Shown: positions 1 through 8,205 of the stretch, in pieces | Numbering within the stretch: position 1 is the first letter of the stretch | How the letters are laid out: each line of letters begins with the position of its first letter | Source: Faecalibacter macacae | GTDB taxonomy: Bacteria > Bacteroidota > Bacteroidia > Flavobacteriales > Weeksellaceae | Direction of reading: 5' to 3' | Length of the DNA stretch: 64,000 bases | Assembly (NCBI RefSeq): GCF_003687725.1 | Contig: NZ_RDOJ01000002.1 | Span: forward strand, 125,249-189,248 | Made by a program: the position numbers and the translations under genes | Notes under the pieces: generated by a model | Told to the model about the DNA's origin: nothing | Seen by the model: only the letters and a program-made list of their open reading frames with translations | The model's database searches: none

Positions 1-143
1 TTTACGTTTCTTGTAATTCTGCAACTCAGGCTCGTGATTTAGAATTGATGAAAGATCAATACAAAATTGTTAAAGTTCAGCCAGTTGATATGTTCCCACA
101 AACACATCACGTAGAAAATATCGTAGTTTTAGAGAGAATTTAA
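1..143 (+). CDS. rlmD: 23S rRNA (uracil-5-)-methyltransferase RlmD, C-terminal end (partial)
   Basis: Only the last 47 codons lie in the window; the frame runs from base 3 to a TAA at 141-143. The peptide starts [12 protein letters not shown] and ends in [19 protein letters not shown]. In the RlmD/TrmA family the first motif holds the catalytic cysteine that attacks C6 of uracil, and the second is the conserved C-terminal PVDMFPxTxHVE block. The enzyme makes 5-methyluridine in 23S rRNA using S-adenosylmethionine. The N-terminal TRAM and SAM-binding parts are outside the window, so RlmD versus a paralogue cannot be fully separated. Confidence 0.88.
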   Translation, partial: YVSCNSATQARDLELMKDQYKIVKVQPVDMFPQTHHVENIVVLERI

Positions 144-160
144 AACCACTCATTATCCAA

Positions 161-712
161 ATGAATTGTAATTACATTAAAAATATAACTACATTAGGTC
201 TTGCACTTGGAGTGTTTACACTTACAAGCTGCGAGCCTGATGATATCTGTTTAGCGGAAGAAGCTCCGTTTGTAACATTAAAGATGTATTATCCAAATTC
301 TGATACAGATTTAGAAGATACTATTTTCTATAAAGCTTATGTAAATGATACGCTTTTAATCGAATCAGGAAGTAATGAAAAGGATTTAACTGTATTAAAT
401 TTACCAATTTTAACTACAGAAAATCGTACTATAAAATATATCTTGGAACAAGGATCTACTTACAAAACTAAATTTATTAACGGAAATGATACTGTTGTTA
501 CAACACATCAAGCACCGCAAGATATAATTTATGTAAATTATCAAATAGATAATAAATACAATTCTAAAGCGTGTGGATTTGGAGTATTTTTTAAAGATGC
601 TACATTTACAACATCAAACAATTGGATACAAAATTTAGAAATCGTTAATACAACTATAGATGATGCAACGTCAACTAATCTTAACATTTTTGCTGAACCT
701 CGTAGCTATTAA
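161..712 (+). CDS. DUF6452 family lipoprotein
   Basis: The product has 183 residues. The N-terminus is a lipoprotein signal peptide with a lipobox ending at Cys24 (LTSC), directly followed by the EPDDICLAEE motif that I associate with DUF6452. No enzymatic motif is visible, and the function is unknown. It starts 17 bases after rlmD and its 3' end overlaps the DUF6048 gene. The rlmD-DUF6452-DUF6048 order recurs in flavobacteria as far as I recall, which suggests co-transcription. It is probably anchored in the envelope. Confidence 0.75.
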   Translation: MNCNYIKNITTLGLALGVFTLTSCEPDDICLAEEAPFVTLKMYYPNSDTDLEDTIFYKAYVNDTLLIESGSNEKDLTVLNLPILTTENRTIKYILEQGSTYKTKFINGNDTVVTTHQAPQDIIYVNYQIDNKYNSKACGFGVFFKDATFTTSNNWIQNLEIVNTTIDDATSTNLNIFAEPRSY

Positions 713-1334
713 TTTTGCTTTTGGTCAAGATACAATAGCAAAAGATAGTATTGTTAAAATAAAAAATCCAGGACATCTATATATTGGAGTCGATTTATCT
801 ACTCCTGCACAATCAATTTTCTCGGATAAACAAGGTGGTCAAGCTTTTGTTAGTTATCAAATTAAACCAAAAATACATGCAATAGCTGAATTTGGTTTTG
901 AAAAGAATACTTTTAAAGAAAATCATTGGGATGTAAACGTTGATGGTTTCTTCGGAAAAGTTGGTGTTAACTATTTTTTTACTCAAGAGTCTGAAAATCC
1001 TGAAAATGGATTTTATGTTGGTGGGCGATTAGCTTATTCAGCATATAACCAAAAAATTGATTTATATCCTATCAAGGACATTTATACAAATCAAATGATT
1101 GGAGAAGGTTCTAAAGAAAAAGCTTCTGTAAGCTCATATTGGGTTGAAGTTGTTATTGGAGGTCGCTTACAATTACACAAAAAATTATACGCAGATTTCT
1201 CCATTCACCCAGCGGTATATATTGGAAGTAAAAAACAAGAAGATATAGATCCTTTAGTCATACCAAGCTATGGTAGAAATAATGGTTTATTTAATTTACC
1301 AATCTTTTGGGGATTATCTTACCAATTATTTTAA
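660..1334 (+). CDS. DUF6048 family outer-membrane-type protein
   Basis: The product has 224 residues with a signal peptide that ends near the FAFGQ cleavage site (about residue 23). The rest alternates polar and aromatic residues and ends in aromatic strands (LSYQLF), like a small beta-barrel. The family is recognised as DUF6048; its function is unknown. Two ATGs are adjacent (660 and 663). Either start overlaps the DUF6452 gene by about 50 bases, but a later start would destroy the signal peptide, so the overlap appears real. A strong terminator follows. Confidence 0.72.
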   Translation: MMQRQLILTFLLNLVAINFAFGQDTIAKDSIVKIKNPGHLYIGVDLSTPAQSIFSDKQGGQAFVSYQIKPKIHAIAEFGFEKNTFKENHWDVNVDGFFGKVGVNYFFTQESENPENGFYVGGRLAYSAYNQKIDLYPIKDIYTNQMIGEGSKEKASVSSYWVEVVIGGRLQLHKKLYADFSIHPAVYIGSKKQEDIDPLVIPSYGRNNGLFNLPIFWGLSYQLF

Positions 1335-1356
1335 ACTAAAAGTAAATCAATAAAAG

Positions 1357-1389
1357 AAAGAGAGTGAATATATTCACTCTCTTTTTTTT
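1357..1389 (+). terminator. Terminator after the DUF6048 gene
   Basis: A perfect 28-base palindrome (arms AAAGAGAGTGAATA and its complement) is followed by eight T residues, starting 23 bases after the DUF6048 stop. Confidence 0.85.
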
Positions 1390-1437
1390 ATATATAATCA
1401 GTTTAAATATTAATTCTAAGCACATTTTAAGATATAT

Positions 1438-1516
1438 AAAAAAGGAAAGCCCTCACAAAAGTGAGGGCTTTAACCTTAACCAACCTAAACCTATGAAAAA
1501 GCCATTAGCCTTTTAT
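1438..1516 (-). ncRNA. Candidate small regulatory RNA (about 75-80 nt)
   Basis: On the minus strand a full-consensus Bacteroidota promoter (see 1522-1551) is followed about 6 bases later by a short unit. It has a 5' hairpin (AAAAGGC, loop TAATG, GCTTTTT), then an unpaired stretch around 1473-1497 that reads TCATAGGTTTAGGTTGG, then a GC-rich hairpin (AAAGCCCTCAC, loop TTTT) with a T-rich tail. There is no open frame of useful length. The unpaired stretch is complementary to a typical leader plus start codon (CCAACCTAAACCTATGAAAA on the plus strand), so pairing with mRNA start regions is a plausible role. That role is inference. The alternative is that the plus strand is a relic of a leader and start codon. 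Confidence 0.5.
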
Positions 1517-1521
1517 AGACA

Positions 1522-1551
1522 CAAAAGTAACATAGTTTTTAATAAAAACAA
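1522..1551 (-). promoter_or_regulatory. Promoter of the candidate small RNA
   Basis: Minus strand -33 TTG (complement of 1549-1551), a 19-base spacer, and -7 TACTTTTG (complement of 1522-1529). This is a full match to the Bacteroidota consensus TTG-N19-TAnnTTTG, and no protein-coding gene lies downstream of it on that strand before the convergent terminator at 1357-1389. Confidence 0.6.
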
Positions 1552-1672
1552 GCATTTGATATTTTTTTTTATAAAAAATTATCTATTTAAAAAATGTTTA
1601 AACACAAATAGATTATAAAATATTGCTATATAAAATTTTAATCAATATTAAGATAATTCAAATAAATGTTCT

Positions 1673-1680
1673 TATATTTG
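1673..1680 (+). promoter_or_regulatory. Promoter -7 element of rpsF operon
   Basis: TATATTTG matches TAnnTTTG and is followed by GCACC; it lies 43 bases before the rpsF ATG. The -33 element is not clear. The stretch between the small RNA promoter and this box (about 1552-1672) holds nothing else I can support. Confidence 0.6.
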
Positions 1681-1723
1681 CACCTCGTAAAAAAAGTATT
1701 AATCATAATAAAACAATTTTAAA

Positions 1724-2071
1724 ATGACAAATTACGAAACTGTTTTCATTTTAACTCCCGTTCTATCTGACTCTCAGGTAGAGGAAGCAGTTAATAAATT
1801 CAATGATTTCGTTACTTCTAACGGAGGTGAAATCGTTGCTGCTGAAAATTGGGGACTAAAAAAATTAGCTTACCCAATTCAGAACAAAAGAAATGGATTC
1901 TACCACTTAGTAGAGTTTAAATCTGAAAATGCTGACTTAGTATCTCAATTAGAGGTTGCTTACAAGCGTGATGAGCGTGTTATCCGTTTCTTAACTGTGA
2001 AATTAGACAAACACGGTATCGAATGGGCTGAAAAGCGTAGAACAAAATTAAAGTCTAACTCTAACAAGTAA
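1724..2071 (+). CDS. rpsF: 30S ribosomal protein bS6
   Basis: The product has 115 residues, close to the family's usual length. It opens with the conserved [15 protein letters not shown] strand and contains [19 protein letters not shown], which is diagnostic of bS6. It binds the central domain of 16S rRNA as a heterodimer with bS18, whose gene follows 8 bases later. First gene of the rpsF-rpsR-rplI operon. Confidence 0.97.
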   Translation: MTNYETVFILTPVLSDSQVEEAVNKFNDFVTSNGGEIVAAENWGLKKLAYPIQNKRNGFYHLVEFKSENADLVSQLEVAYKRDERVIRFLTVKLDKHGIEWAEKRRTKLKSNSNK

Positions 2072-2079
2072 TCAAAGCT

Positions 2080-2382
2080 ATGGCAATCGACGATTTAGCA
2101 AAAAAAGCAGCAGGAGGTAGCGAATCAGAAATCCGTTACTTATCTCCATTAGATATTGAAACACAATCTAACACAAAATACTGTCGTTTCAAAAAATTCG
2201 GAATCAAATACGTTGACTACAAAGACGCTGATTTCTTATTACAATTCGTAAACGAGCAAGGTAAAATCTTACCTCGTCGTTACACAGGAACTTCTTTAAA
2301 ATACCAAAGAAAAGTTTCTAAAGCTATTAAAAGAGCACGTCACTTAGCATTAATGCCATTTATCGGTGACCAATTAAAATAA
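2080..2382 (+). CDS. rpsR: 30S ribosomal protein bS18
   Basis: The product has 100 residues. The core motif [32 protein letters not shown] (residues about 63-94) is the bS18 signature. The N-terminal 30 residues are longer than in many bacteria but usual for Bacteroidota. It partners bS6, the preceding gene product. It ends 25 bases before rplI. Confidence 0.97.
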   Translation: MAIDDLAKKAAGGSESEIRYLSPLDIETQSNTKYCRFKKFGIKYVDYKDADFLLQFVNEQGKILPRRYTGTSLKYQRKVSKAIKRARHLALMPFIGDQLK

Positions 2383-2407
2383 TTAAAAACCTAAAAGAAA
2401 TTTTATC

Positions 2408-3046
2408 ATGAACGTAATTTTAAAACAAGATGTAGATGGTTTAGGTTTTGAATTCGAAATTGTTTCAGTAAAACCTGGATACGCTCGTAACTTTTTAATT
2501 CCACGTGGTTTAGCTACTGTAGCTACTCCTAAAAACGTAACAGCATTAAATGAAGTTTTAGAAGCTCGTAAAGCTGAAGAAGCTGCATTAATCGCTGATG
2601 CAACAGCTAAATCTGCTAAATTAGAAGGTTTAGTAATTAATTTAGAAGCTAAAGTTGGAAACGGAGACAAATTATTTGGATCTGTTAACAATGCTAACTT
2701 AGCTGAAGCATTAGTTAAAGCTGGTGTTGAGATTGAGAAGAAAAACATCAAAATCCCTGGAAACACTATTAAACGTCTAGGAAAATATACTGCTAAAGTA
2801 CGTTTCCACAGAACTGTTGAAGTTGATTTCGATTTCGCAATTGTTCCAGATGCAGATTCTATCAAAGCAGCTGAAGAAGCAGCTAAAACTAGAGCTGAGA
2901 TGGCTAAATTAGATGCTCAAAAAGCAGCTAACGCTAACAAAGAAGAAGGTTCTATCTTTAACTTTGACAATCCTATCTACGCAATGGATAAGAAAAAACA
3001 AGCTAAAGAAGAAGTTGCTACTGAAGAAGCACAAACTGAAGAATAA
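2408..3046 (+). CDS. rplI: 50S ribosomal protein bL9 with a C-terminal extension
   Basis: The product has 212 residues against about 150 in most bacteria. Residues 1-148 cover the usual two domains: an N-terminal domain with GLGFEFEIVSVKPGYARNFL and PRGLA, a connecting helix, and a C-terminal domain ending in VEVDFDF. Residues 149-212 form an extra tail rich in Lys, Glu and Ala with a short hydrophobic patch (SIFNFDNPIYAM). bL9 binds 23S rRNA domain V near the L1 stalk and supports frame maintenance. The tail does not look like a frameshift because it keeps the codon use of the gene. Confidence 0.95.
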   Translation: MNVILKQDVDGLGFEFEIVSVKPGYARNFLIPRGLATVATPKNVTALNEVLEARKAEEAALIADATAKSAKLEGLVINLEAKVGNGDKLFGSVNNANLAEALVKAGVEIEKKNIKIPGNTIKRLGKYTAKVRFHRTVEVDFDFAIVPDADSIKAAEEAAKTRAEMAKLDAQKAANANKEEGSIFNFDNPIYAMDKKKQAKEEVATEEAQTEE

Positions 3047-3066
3047 TTTATTATTCAACATACTTC

Positions 3067-3100
3067 AAAATCCTCAATCATTTGATTGGGGATTTTTTTT
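3067..3100 (+). terminator. Terminator of rpsF-rpsR-rplI
   Basis: Hairpin with arms AATCCTCAATCA and TGATTGGGGATT followed by a run of T residues, about 20 bases after the rplI stop. Confidence 0.85.
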
Positions 3101-3136
3101 TATACCATATACTTTCGTTATACGAATTTAAAGTAT

Positions 3137-3169
3137 AAAAAAAAACGACTTCAAAATTGAAATCGCTTT
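3137..3169 (-). terminator. Terminator of the superoxide dismutase gene
   Basis: Minus-strand hairpin (AAAGCGATTTCA paired with TGAAGTCGTTTT) followed by a T run. One pair is G-T on the minus strand but would be a C-A mismatch on the plus strand, so it serves the minus-strand gene. Confidence 0.7.
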
Positions 3170-3193
3170 AAAAAACATATAAATATTATTATT

Positions 3194-3994
3194 TTATTTT
3201 GCTACTTTACTGTAGTTATTTTCTACTTCTTTCCAATCTAAAACACTAAAGAAAGCATCAACATAATCTGCTCTTAAGTTTTTATATTTTAAGTAATAAG
3301 CATGTTCCCATACATCAATTCCTAAAATAGGAGTACCCTTCTCTTCTACCACAGACATTAATGGATTATCTTGATTTGGAGTTGAAGTTACTGCTAAAGT
3401 ACCATCTTCTTTAACAATCAACCAAGCCCATCCAGATCCAAATCTTTTAGTAGCTGCTTCTTTTAATTTTGATTTTAATTCGTCTAAAGAACCAAAAGTT
3501 TCATTAATCTTAGCTAATAAAGCACTCTTTTCGTCTAATTGTACAGGATTTGGCGACATAATATCAAAATACAATAAGTGATTATAATATCCACCTGCAT
3601 TATTACGAATTGCATTATTTTTCATCGCTTCTTCGCTCTTTAACAACTTAACGATATTACTTTCGTTATTATTAGCCTCTTTTAAAGCTGTATTTAAATT
3701 ATTAATGTATCCTAAATAATGTTTACCATAATGCGTTTCCATTGTCTTAGCATCGATGTATTGATTTAATTCATCGTATGCATATTTCAATGTTTTAATT
3801 TGATATATACCTGGATCAGCTTTTACATCAGTCGGGCTTCCTAATTTTTCCACGACTTTTAATGTATCAACCTCAACGATAGAATCTCCCATATTTGTTG
3901 GTGATTCTGTTGTACCTCCATTCTTAGAATTATCACACGATTGGAAAAATAGCGCTGTTCCTAAGATTGCTGCTATGTATATATGCTTTTTCAT
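3194..3994 (-). CDS. Fe/Mn superoxide dismutase, lipoprotein form
   Basis: The product has 266 residues. A lipoprotein signal peptide (lipobox FFQSC, Cys20) and a low-complexity linker to about residue 60 precede a full Fe/Mn SOD domain. All four metal ligands are present: His88 (METHYGKHY), His139 (GGYYNH), Asp227 and His231 (DVWEHAYY). The GG before YYNH is more typical of Mn or cambialistic enzymes, but the metal cannot be decided from sequence. It converts superoxide to hydrogen peroxide and oxygen. The signal places it in the envelope rather than the cytoplasm. It has its own terminator and looks monocistronic. Confidence 0.9.
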   Translation of the reverse strand: MKKHIYIAAILGTALFFQSCDNSKNGGTTESPTNMGDSIVEVDTLKVVEKLGSPTDVKADPGIYQIKTLKYAYDELNQYIDAKTMETHYGKHYLGYINNLNTALKEANNNESNIVKLLKSEEAMKNNAIRNNAGGYYNHLLYFDIMSPNPVQLDEKSALLAKINETFGSLDELKSKLKEAATKRFGSGWAWLIVKEDGTLAVTSTPNQDNPLMSVVEEKGTPILGIDVWEHAYYLKYKNLRADYVDAFFSVLDWKEVENNYSKVAK

Positions 3995-4088
3995 TTTGAG
4001 AATTATGTTGTAATATTATTTAAAGCTAAAATATAGTAATTTTACTTGACTATGAAAGGATTTATTATCAATATTTTGTTAAATACAT

Positions 4089-4116
4089 AAAAAAAGAGCT
4101 CAATTATGAGCTCTTT
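4089..4116 (-). terminator. Terminator of the haem operon
   Basis: Minus-strand hairpin AAAGAGCTCA / TGAGCTCTTT with a run of T residues, 26 bases after the hemE stop. Confidence 0.8.
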
Positions 4117-4141
4117 AACAATATATCGAAAAATATGAATA

Positions 4142-5167
4142 TTATTTCTTGTAATTTACTACTGCTTCGATAAATGCTTGTGCATTTTCTACAGGTACAT
4201 TTGGTAAAATTCCGTGGCCTAAATTAGCGATGTATTTTTGTGTACCAAAACGGTCAATCATATCAACTACTAATTCTTGAATTTTCTCTGGTGGAGATAA
4301 TAAACGAGCTGGATCAAAGTTACCTTGTAACGTTTTCTTGTTTCCTGTAAATTGACGAGCTAATTCTGGAGTAATTGTCCAATCAACTCCTAAAGCTGAA
4401 GCTTTAGAATCTGCCATTTTCTCTAAAGCAAACCAACATCCTTTTGCAAAAACTGTAACCGGAACTACTTTAGAAAGTTCGTTCACAATTCTTTCAATGT
4501 ATTTCCAAGAGAATTCATCGTAATCTGCTGGAGATAACATTCCTCCCCATGAATCAAAAATCTGAATTACATTAGCTCCGTGTTCTACTTTCTTTAATAA
4601 GTAATCAATCGTAGTTTGTGTAATCTTTTCTAATAACATATGAGCCGCAATTGGGTTCTTGAAACAGAAAGATTTTGCTTTATCGAAAGATTTAGACCCT
4701 TGTCCTTCTACTGCGTAGCATAAGATTGTCCAAGGAGATCCTGCAAATCCGATTAATGGAATATTATTGTCTAATTCTTTTTTAGTTAAATCCATTGCAG
4801 CGTATACGTATCCTAATTCTTCTTCAACATCTACTACTGGAATATTTTCTACGTCTTGTAATGTACGAATTGGTTTCTCTAACCATGGTCCTACCCCTGG
4901 TCTCATTTCGAAATCCATTCCCATTGCTTGAGGAACAACTAAAATATCAGAAAAGATAATAGCCGCATCTAATGGAAAACGACGAATTGGCTGAACAGTA
5001 ATTTCTGCTGCTAATTCTGGCGTTTGGCAACGTGTAAAGAAGTCGTATTTATCTCTTAATTCGATAAATTCTGGTAAGTAACGACCAGCTTGACGCATCA
5101 TCCATACTGGTGGACGCTCTACTTCTTCTCCTCTTAATGCTCTTAAAAGCAAATCATTTTTAATCAT
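4142..5167 (-). CDS. hemE: Uroporphyrinogen decarboxylase
   Basis: The product has 341 residues, full length. It decarboxylates the four acetate groups of uroporphyrinogen III to give coproporphyrinogen III in the cytoplasm. Visible signatures are [12 protein letters not shown] (Arg25 and Arg29 contact substrate carboxylates), FSDIL with Asp74, GFAGSPWT, and NLGHGILP near the C-terminus. Its start overlaps the end of hemD by 8 bases. It is the last gene of hemA-hemC-hemD-hemE. Confidence 0.97.
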   Translation of the reverse strand: MIKNDLLLRALRGEEVERPPVWMMRQAGRYLPEFIELRDKYDFFTRCQTPELAAEITVQPIRRFPLDAAIIFSDILVVPQAMGMDFEMRPGVGPWLEKPIRTLQDVENIPVVDVEEELGYVYAAMDLTKKELDNNIPLIGFAGSPWTILCYAVEGQGSKSFDKAKSFCFKNPIAAHMLLEKITQTTIDYLLKKVEHGANVIQIFDSWGGMLSPADYDEFSWKYIERIVNELSKVVPVTVFAKGCWFALEKMADSKASALGVDWTITPELARQFTGNKKTLQGNFDPARLLSPPEKIQELVVDMIDRFGTQKYIANLGHGILPNVPVENAQAFIEAVVNYKK

Positions 5168-5831
5168 TAATGCAATGTTTTATATTGTTAACAACAACAT
5201 CTACCAATGGAATATCTGCGGTAATAATGTTGTGATTTGTATACACTTTTTCGACTTCAGCAGTCGTTGTTTTTCCAACTGTAAAAATAGTTGAATTTGT
5301 TGGAATTGAATTGTTTTTAACAAAGCTTTGGAACGATAAAGGACTAAAAAACACATATGCATCATAGTCTTGTTCTACTTCATAAAAAACTGGTGACGAT
5401 TGATAAGTAATAATCTCGTTTACTGTGTGATTATTCTTTGTTAATTCATCAACCAATAAATCTCGACGTGTATTTCCACAGAAAAAGTTCCAACTCTTAT
5501 CAGCTTCAATTTTTAGAAGTTCGGGTGCTAAATCTTTCGCATAATCCGTTTCTAAAACCACATTGAAATTTAATTCTCTCAGTTTTGCTGCAGTTTTCTT
5601 ACCTACTACATAGAAATCACCATCCAATTCTATATTTTGAATCGCTCTTACTGAATTTTGACTTGTAATGATAAATCGTTTACAATTTGGATTGATTTGA
5701 TTTTGAATTAAACTTTCGTCTGATAGTTCAATCGCTAAAGTTGGTCGACAATCAATCTGAACTTTAGTTCCTAATTGTTCCATCAACCATTCTTTATTAA
5801 TCTCTTTTGTAAACAATACGGATTGTATCAT
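5160..5831 (-). CDS. hemD: Uroporphyrinogen-III synthase
   Basis: The product has 223 residues. HemD proteins are poorly conserved, and the call rests on the two-lobed fold pattern ([12 protein letters not shown] in lobe one, [12 protein letters not shown] and [11 protein letters not shown] in lobe two) and on position: its start codon shares one base with the hemC stop and its end overlaps hemE. It cyclises hydroxymethylbilane with inversion of ring D. Confidence 0.92.
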   Translation of the reverse strand: MIQSVLFTKEINKEWLMEQLGTKVQIDCRPTLAIELSDESLIQNQINPNCKRFIITSQNSVRAIQNIELDGDFYVVGKKTAAKLRELNFNVVLETDYAKDLAPELLKIEADKSWNFFCGNTRRDLLVDELTKNNHTVNEIITYQSSPVFYEVEQDYDAYVFFSPLSFQSFVKNNSIPTNSTIFTVGKTTTAEVEKVYTNHNIITADIPLVDVVVNNIKHCIND

Positions 5832-6754
5832 TAACGTTGTCCTATTTCTTGTTTAATTTTTGTAATCATTTCAGCCGCTCCTTTTGCTATTAATTCTTCA
5901 GCAAATTCACGTCCTTTATTTAAGTATTCTCCTTTTTGGAATTCATTTTCGATTGTTAACATTTCCTGTCCATCAATCGATAAAACTGCTCCTTTAAAAG
6001 TATATGTATTTTCGTCTTTCTTCTCTACTAAAGCTCCAATTGGCGCAGTACAACCTCCTTCTAAAACATTTAAGAATTGACGTTCTACAGTAGCGAATAA
6101 TTCACATTCTTCATCGTTTAAGCTTGGCATTTCAAAACCTTGTTTTGCAACAATTCCTAAAATTCCTTGCGAAGGTGCTGCCACCATCCAATCGATAATT
6201 TTATAATGAAGATTTTTTTCCTTTAATTCTTCTAAAATTTCAGAACGATCTAATCCTGCGAAAGCAAAAACAGCTCCGTCCCAATTGTTATCAATTAATT
6301 TTTGTAAACGTAATTGCACGTTACCTCTTAAATCAACAACTGTATCTTGTGGATATTTATGATTCCAGAAAGCTTTACGACGTAAAGAACCTGTAGCTAT
6401 TGTACGGTTTTCTTTATTGAAGATTTCTTCTGATTTATAAACCAAAATATCGTTAGAATTTGCACGCTCTGGATAAGCAATTAATTCTAAACCTTCTGGT
6501 AAAACAGTAGGAACATCTTTTAATGAATGTACAGCGATATCTACTTTATCATTTAATAAAGCAATATCTAAAGAACGAGTAAAAACACCTGTTAATCCTA
6601 AAGAATAAATTGGTTGTTTTAAGTTATCGTCTCCTTCTGAAGTTACAGGAACAATTTCTGTTGCACATCCTTTTGCCTCTAATAACGAAGCAACTTTATT
6701 GGCTTGCCAAAGTGCTAAAGGACTTTGACGAGTACCAATTTTTATCGTTTTCAT
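5831..6754 (-). CDS. hemC: Porphobilinogen deaminase (hydroxymethylbilane synthase)
   Basis: The product has 307 residues. It polymerises four porphobilinogens. Motifs are IGTRQSPLALWQ at the N-terminus, AVHSLKDVPT with the catalytic Asp80, TGSLRRKA and LRGN, and LEGGCTAPIGA with Cys235, the attachment site of the dipyrromethane cofactor. It begins 6 bases after the hemA stop and overlaps hemD by one base. Confidence 0.97.
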   Translation of the reverse strand: MKTIKIGTRQSPLALWQANKVASLLEAKGCATEIVPVTSEGDDNLKQPIYSLGLTGVFTRSLDIALLNDKVDIAVHSLKDVPTVLPEGLELIAYPERANSNDILVYKSEEIFNKENRTIATGSLRRKAFWNHKYPQDTVVDLRGNVQLRLQKLIDNNWDGAVFAFAGLDRSEILEELKEKNLHYKIIDWMVAAPSQGILGIVAKQGFEMPSLNDEECELFATVERQFLNVLEGGCTAPIGALVEKKDENTYTFKGAVLSIDGQEMLTIENEFQKGEYLNKGREFAEELIAKGAAEMITKIKQEIGQR

Positions 6755-6760
6755 CTTGTA

Positions 6761-8008
6761 TTAAGCTTGTTTTAAATGAAACATTTTCTCGATTAACTCG
6801 ATTGTTTCTTTAGAATCATCACGGTTTTCAATCAAGAATGATGCAAATTGATTTGTAATCTTTTGCATTAACTTGTTTGTTAACATGATTTCTTGTTCAG
6901 ATACCTCGATATTATCTTTTCTAAGGTTATTTAATTCGTGTTGCTGTAAGAAATCTAATCTATTTTTAAATAATTGAATTGCTGGAACAAATTCACGATT
7001 TTCTAACCATTCGTAGAAATCCTTAGAATATTCATCGATAATGGCAATCGCTTCAGGCACCGCATTACGGCGCTGAGCGATTGTATCATCTACCATTTTC
7101 GAAAGTCCATCGACATTCACTAATTGAATCGACTCACGTGATGCTAATGTATGAACTACGTTTTCTGGAACAGACATATCAATAATTGTAAGCTGTTTAT
7201 CGTAAGGAATCATATCTTCTGTAATTGTGTGCACAGACGCACCAGTTGCTACAATTAAGATATCCGTATTTTTTAATTCTTCTTGAAGTTCAGAATGATC
7301 TTTTACTTTTACATGGTGTTTTAATGCAATCGCTTCTGCTTTCGCTTTTGTACGATTGATTAAAGTGATATTAGTTGTAGGATATTGCTTAACTAAGTTA
7401 GCACATGTATTACGCCCAATTTTACCAATACCGTAAAGTAAGATGTTTTTATCAGTTAAATCTGGTTGAGTTTGTTGAATGAAATTTACAGCAGAGTAAG
7501 CAACAGATGCTGATCCGTTACTTAAGAATGTTTCATTCTTTACTTTTTTAGAAATTTGAATAGCAGTATTTACTAATCTTTCTAAAAAGGCATTAGATGC
7601 TCCCATTTTTTTGAAGCGCACAAACCAAATTTTAATTTGACCAATAATATCAAAATCTCCTAAAATTTGACTTTCTAATCCTGATGAAACTCGGAATAAA
7701 TGAGAAATTGCTTCCTCACCTTCTTTTACCATCATAAACTGACGGAATTCATTCGCATTACCTTCTGTAAACTTACAGTATTGTTCTACCATTTGGTCTT
7801 CGCTATCTGCAAAACCATAAAACTCTGTACGATTACAAGTTGATACAACAAAGAAATTATCAAGACCATTGGCTTGAGAATCTTTTGTAAATGCTTCTAC
7901 CTGCTCTGGAAAAAACGTATATTTACCACGTGTTACGGCATCAGCTTTTTCGTAGCTAATTCCGATAACGTAAAATTTTTGTTCCTCTTTATTTCCTCTA
8001 ATTGTCAT
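6761..8008 (-). CDS. hemA: Glutamyl-tRNA reductase
   Basis: First gene of the haem operon; it reduces glutamyl-tRNA to glutamate-1-semialdehyde with NADPH. Motifs are the catalytic STCNRTEFYGF (Cys58 with this start), the dimer and substrate region (SSGLESQILGDFDIIGQIK), the Rossmann loop LLYGIGKIGRN, and a C-terminal dimerisation helix. The open frame allows an ATG at 8029, but a TATTTTTG promoter box covers 8027-8034, so the ATG at 8008 (MTIRGNKEEQ, 415 residues) is the better start. An AraC-type regulator is divergent upstream. Confidence 0.95.
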   Translation of the reverse strand: MTIRGNKEEQKFYVIGISYEKADAVTRGKYTFFPEQVEAFTKDSQANGLDNFFVVSTCNRTEFYGFADSEDQMVEQYCKFTEGNANEFRQFMMVKEGEEAISHLFRVSSGLESQILGDFDIIGQIKIWFVRFKKMGASNAFLERLVNTAIQISKKVKNETFLSNGSASVAYSAVNFIQQTQPDLTDKNILLYGIGKIGRNTCANLVKQYPTTNITLINRTKAKAEAIALKHHVKVKDHSELQEELKNTDILIVATGASVHTITEDMIPYDKQLTIIDMSVPENVVHTLASRESIQLVNVDGLSKMVDDTIAQRRNAVPEAIAIIDEYSKDFYEWLENREFVPAIQLFKNRLDFLQQHELNNLRKDNIEVSEQEIMLTNKLMQKITNQFASFLIENRDDSKETIELIEKMFHLKQA

Positions 8009-8026
8009 TCTCTGTAAAAACTGATA

Positions 8027-8034
8027 CAAAAATA
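8027..8034 (-). promoter_or_regulatory. Promoter -7 element of hemA operon
   Basis: Minus-strand TATTTTTG, 18 bases upstream of the chosen hemA ATG. It decides against the longer open frame, whose ATG overlaps the box. No clear -33 TTG. Confidence 0.5.
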
Positions 8035-8126
8035 CTCTAAAACATAGAACAGAAAATACCTATAAAAGAAAAAAATAACGCTAAAAATTAATTTATGCTT
8101 TTTTAGAATTATTATAAATTAATACT

Positions 8127-8134
8127 TAAATTTG
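8127..8134 (+). promoter_or_regulatory. Promoter -7 element of the AraC-family gene
   Basis: TAAATTTG matches TAnnTTTG about 70 bases before the ATG at 8206. It lies back to back with the hemA box about 93 bases away, so one regulator could affect both. Confidence 0.4.
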
Positions 8135-8205
8135 AGCTAAATCCATTATTAAGAGTGATTTCCTAAAATTATTACTCGATTTTATGACTAATCTCATTAA
8201 ATACC

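Noticed and set aside
1364-1618. Open frame of 84 codons after the DUF6048 terminator
   Set aside because: It starts inside a terminator hairpin, crosses a second hairpin and consists mostly of low-complexity Lys/Asn/Phe codons. No promoter or conserved pattern.
2383-2865. 160-codon open frame antisense to rplI
   Set aside because: Mirror of the rplI codon pattern. rplI is certain and the antisense product resembles no family.
7990-8029. Longer hemA start at 8029
   Set aside because: The ATG overlaps a promoter box and the added residues are not part of the conserved N-terminus.
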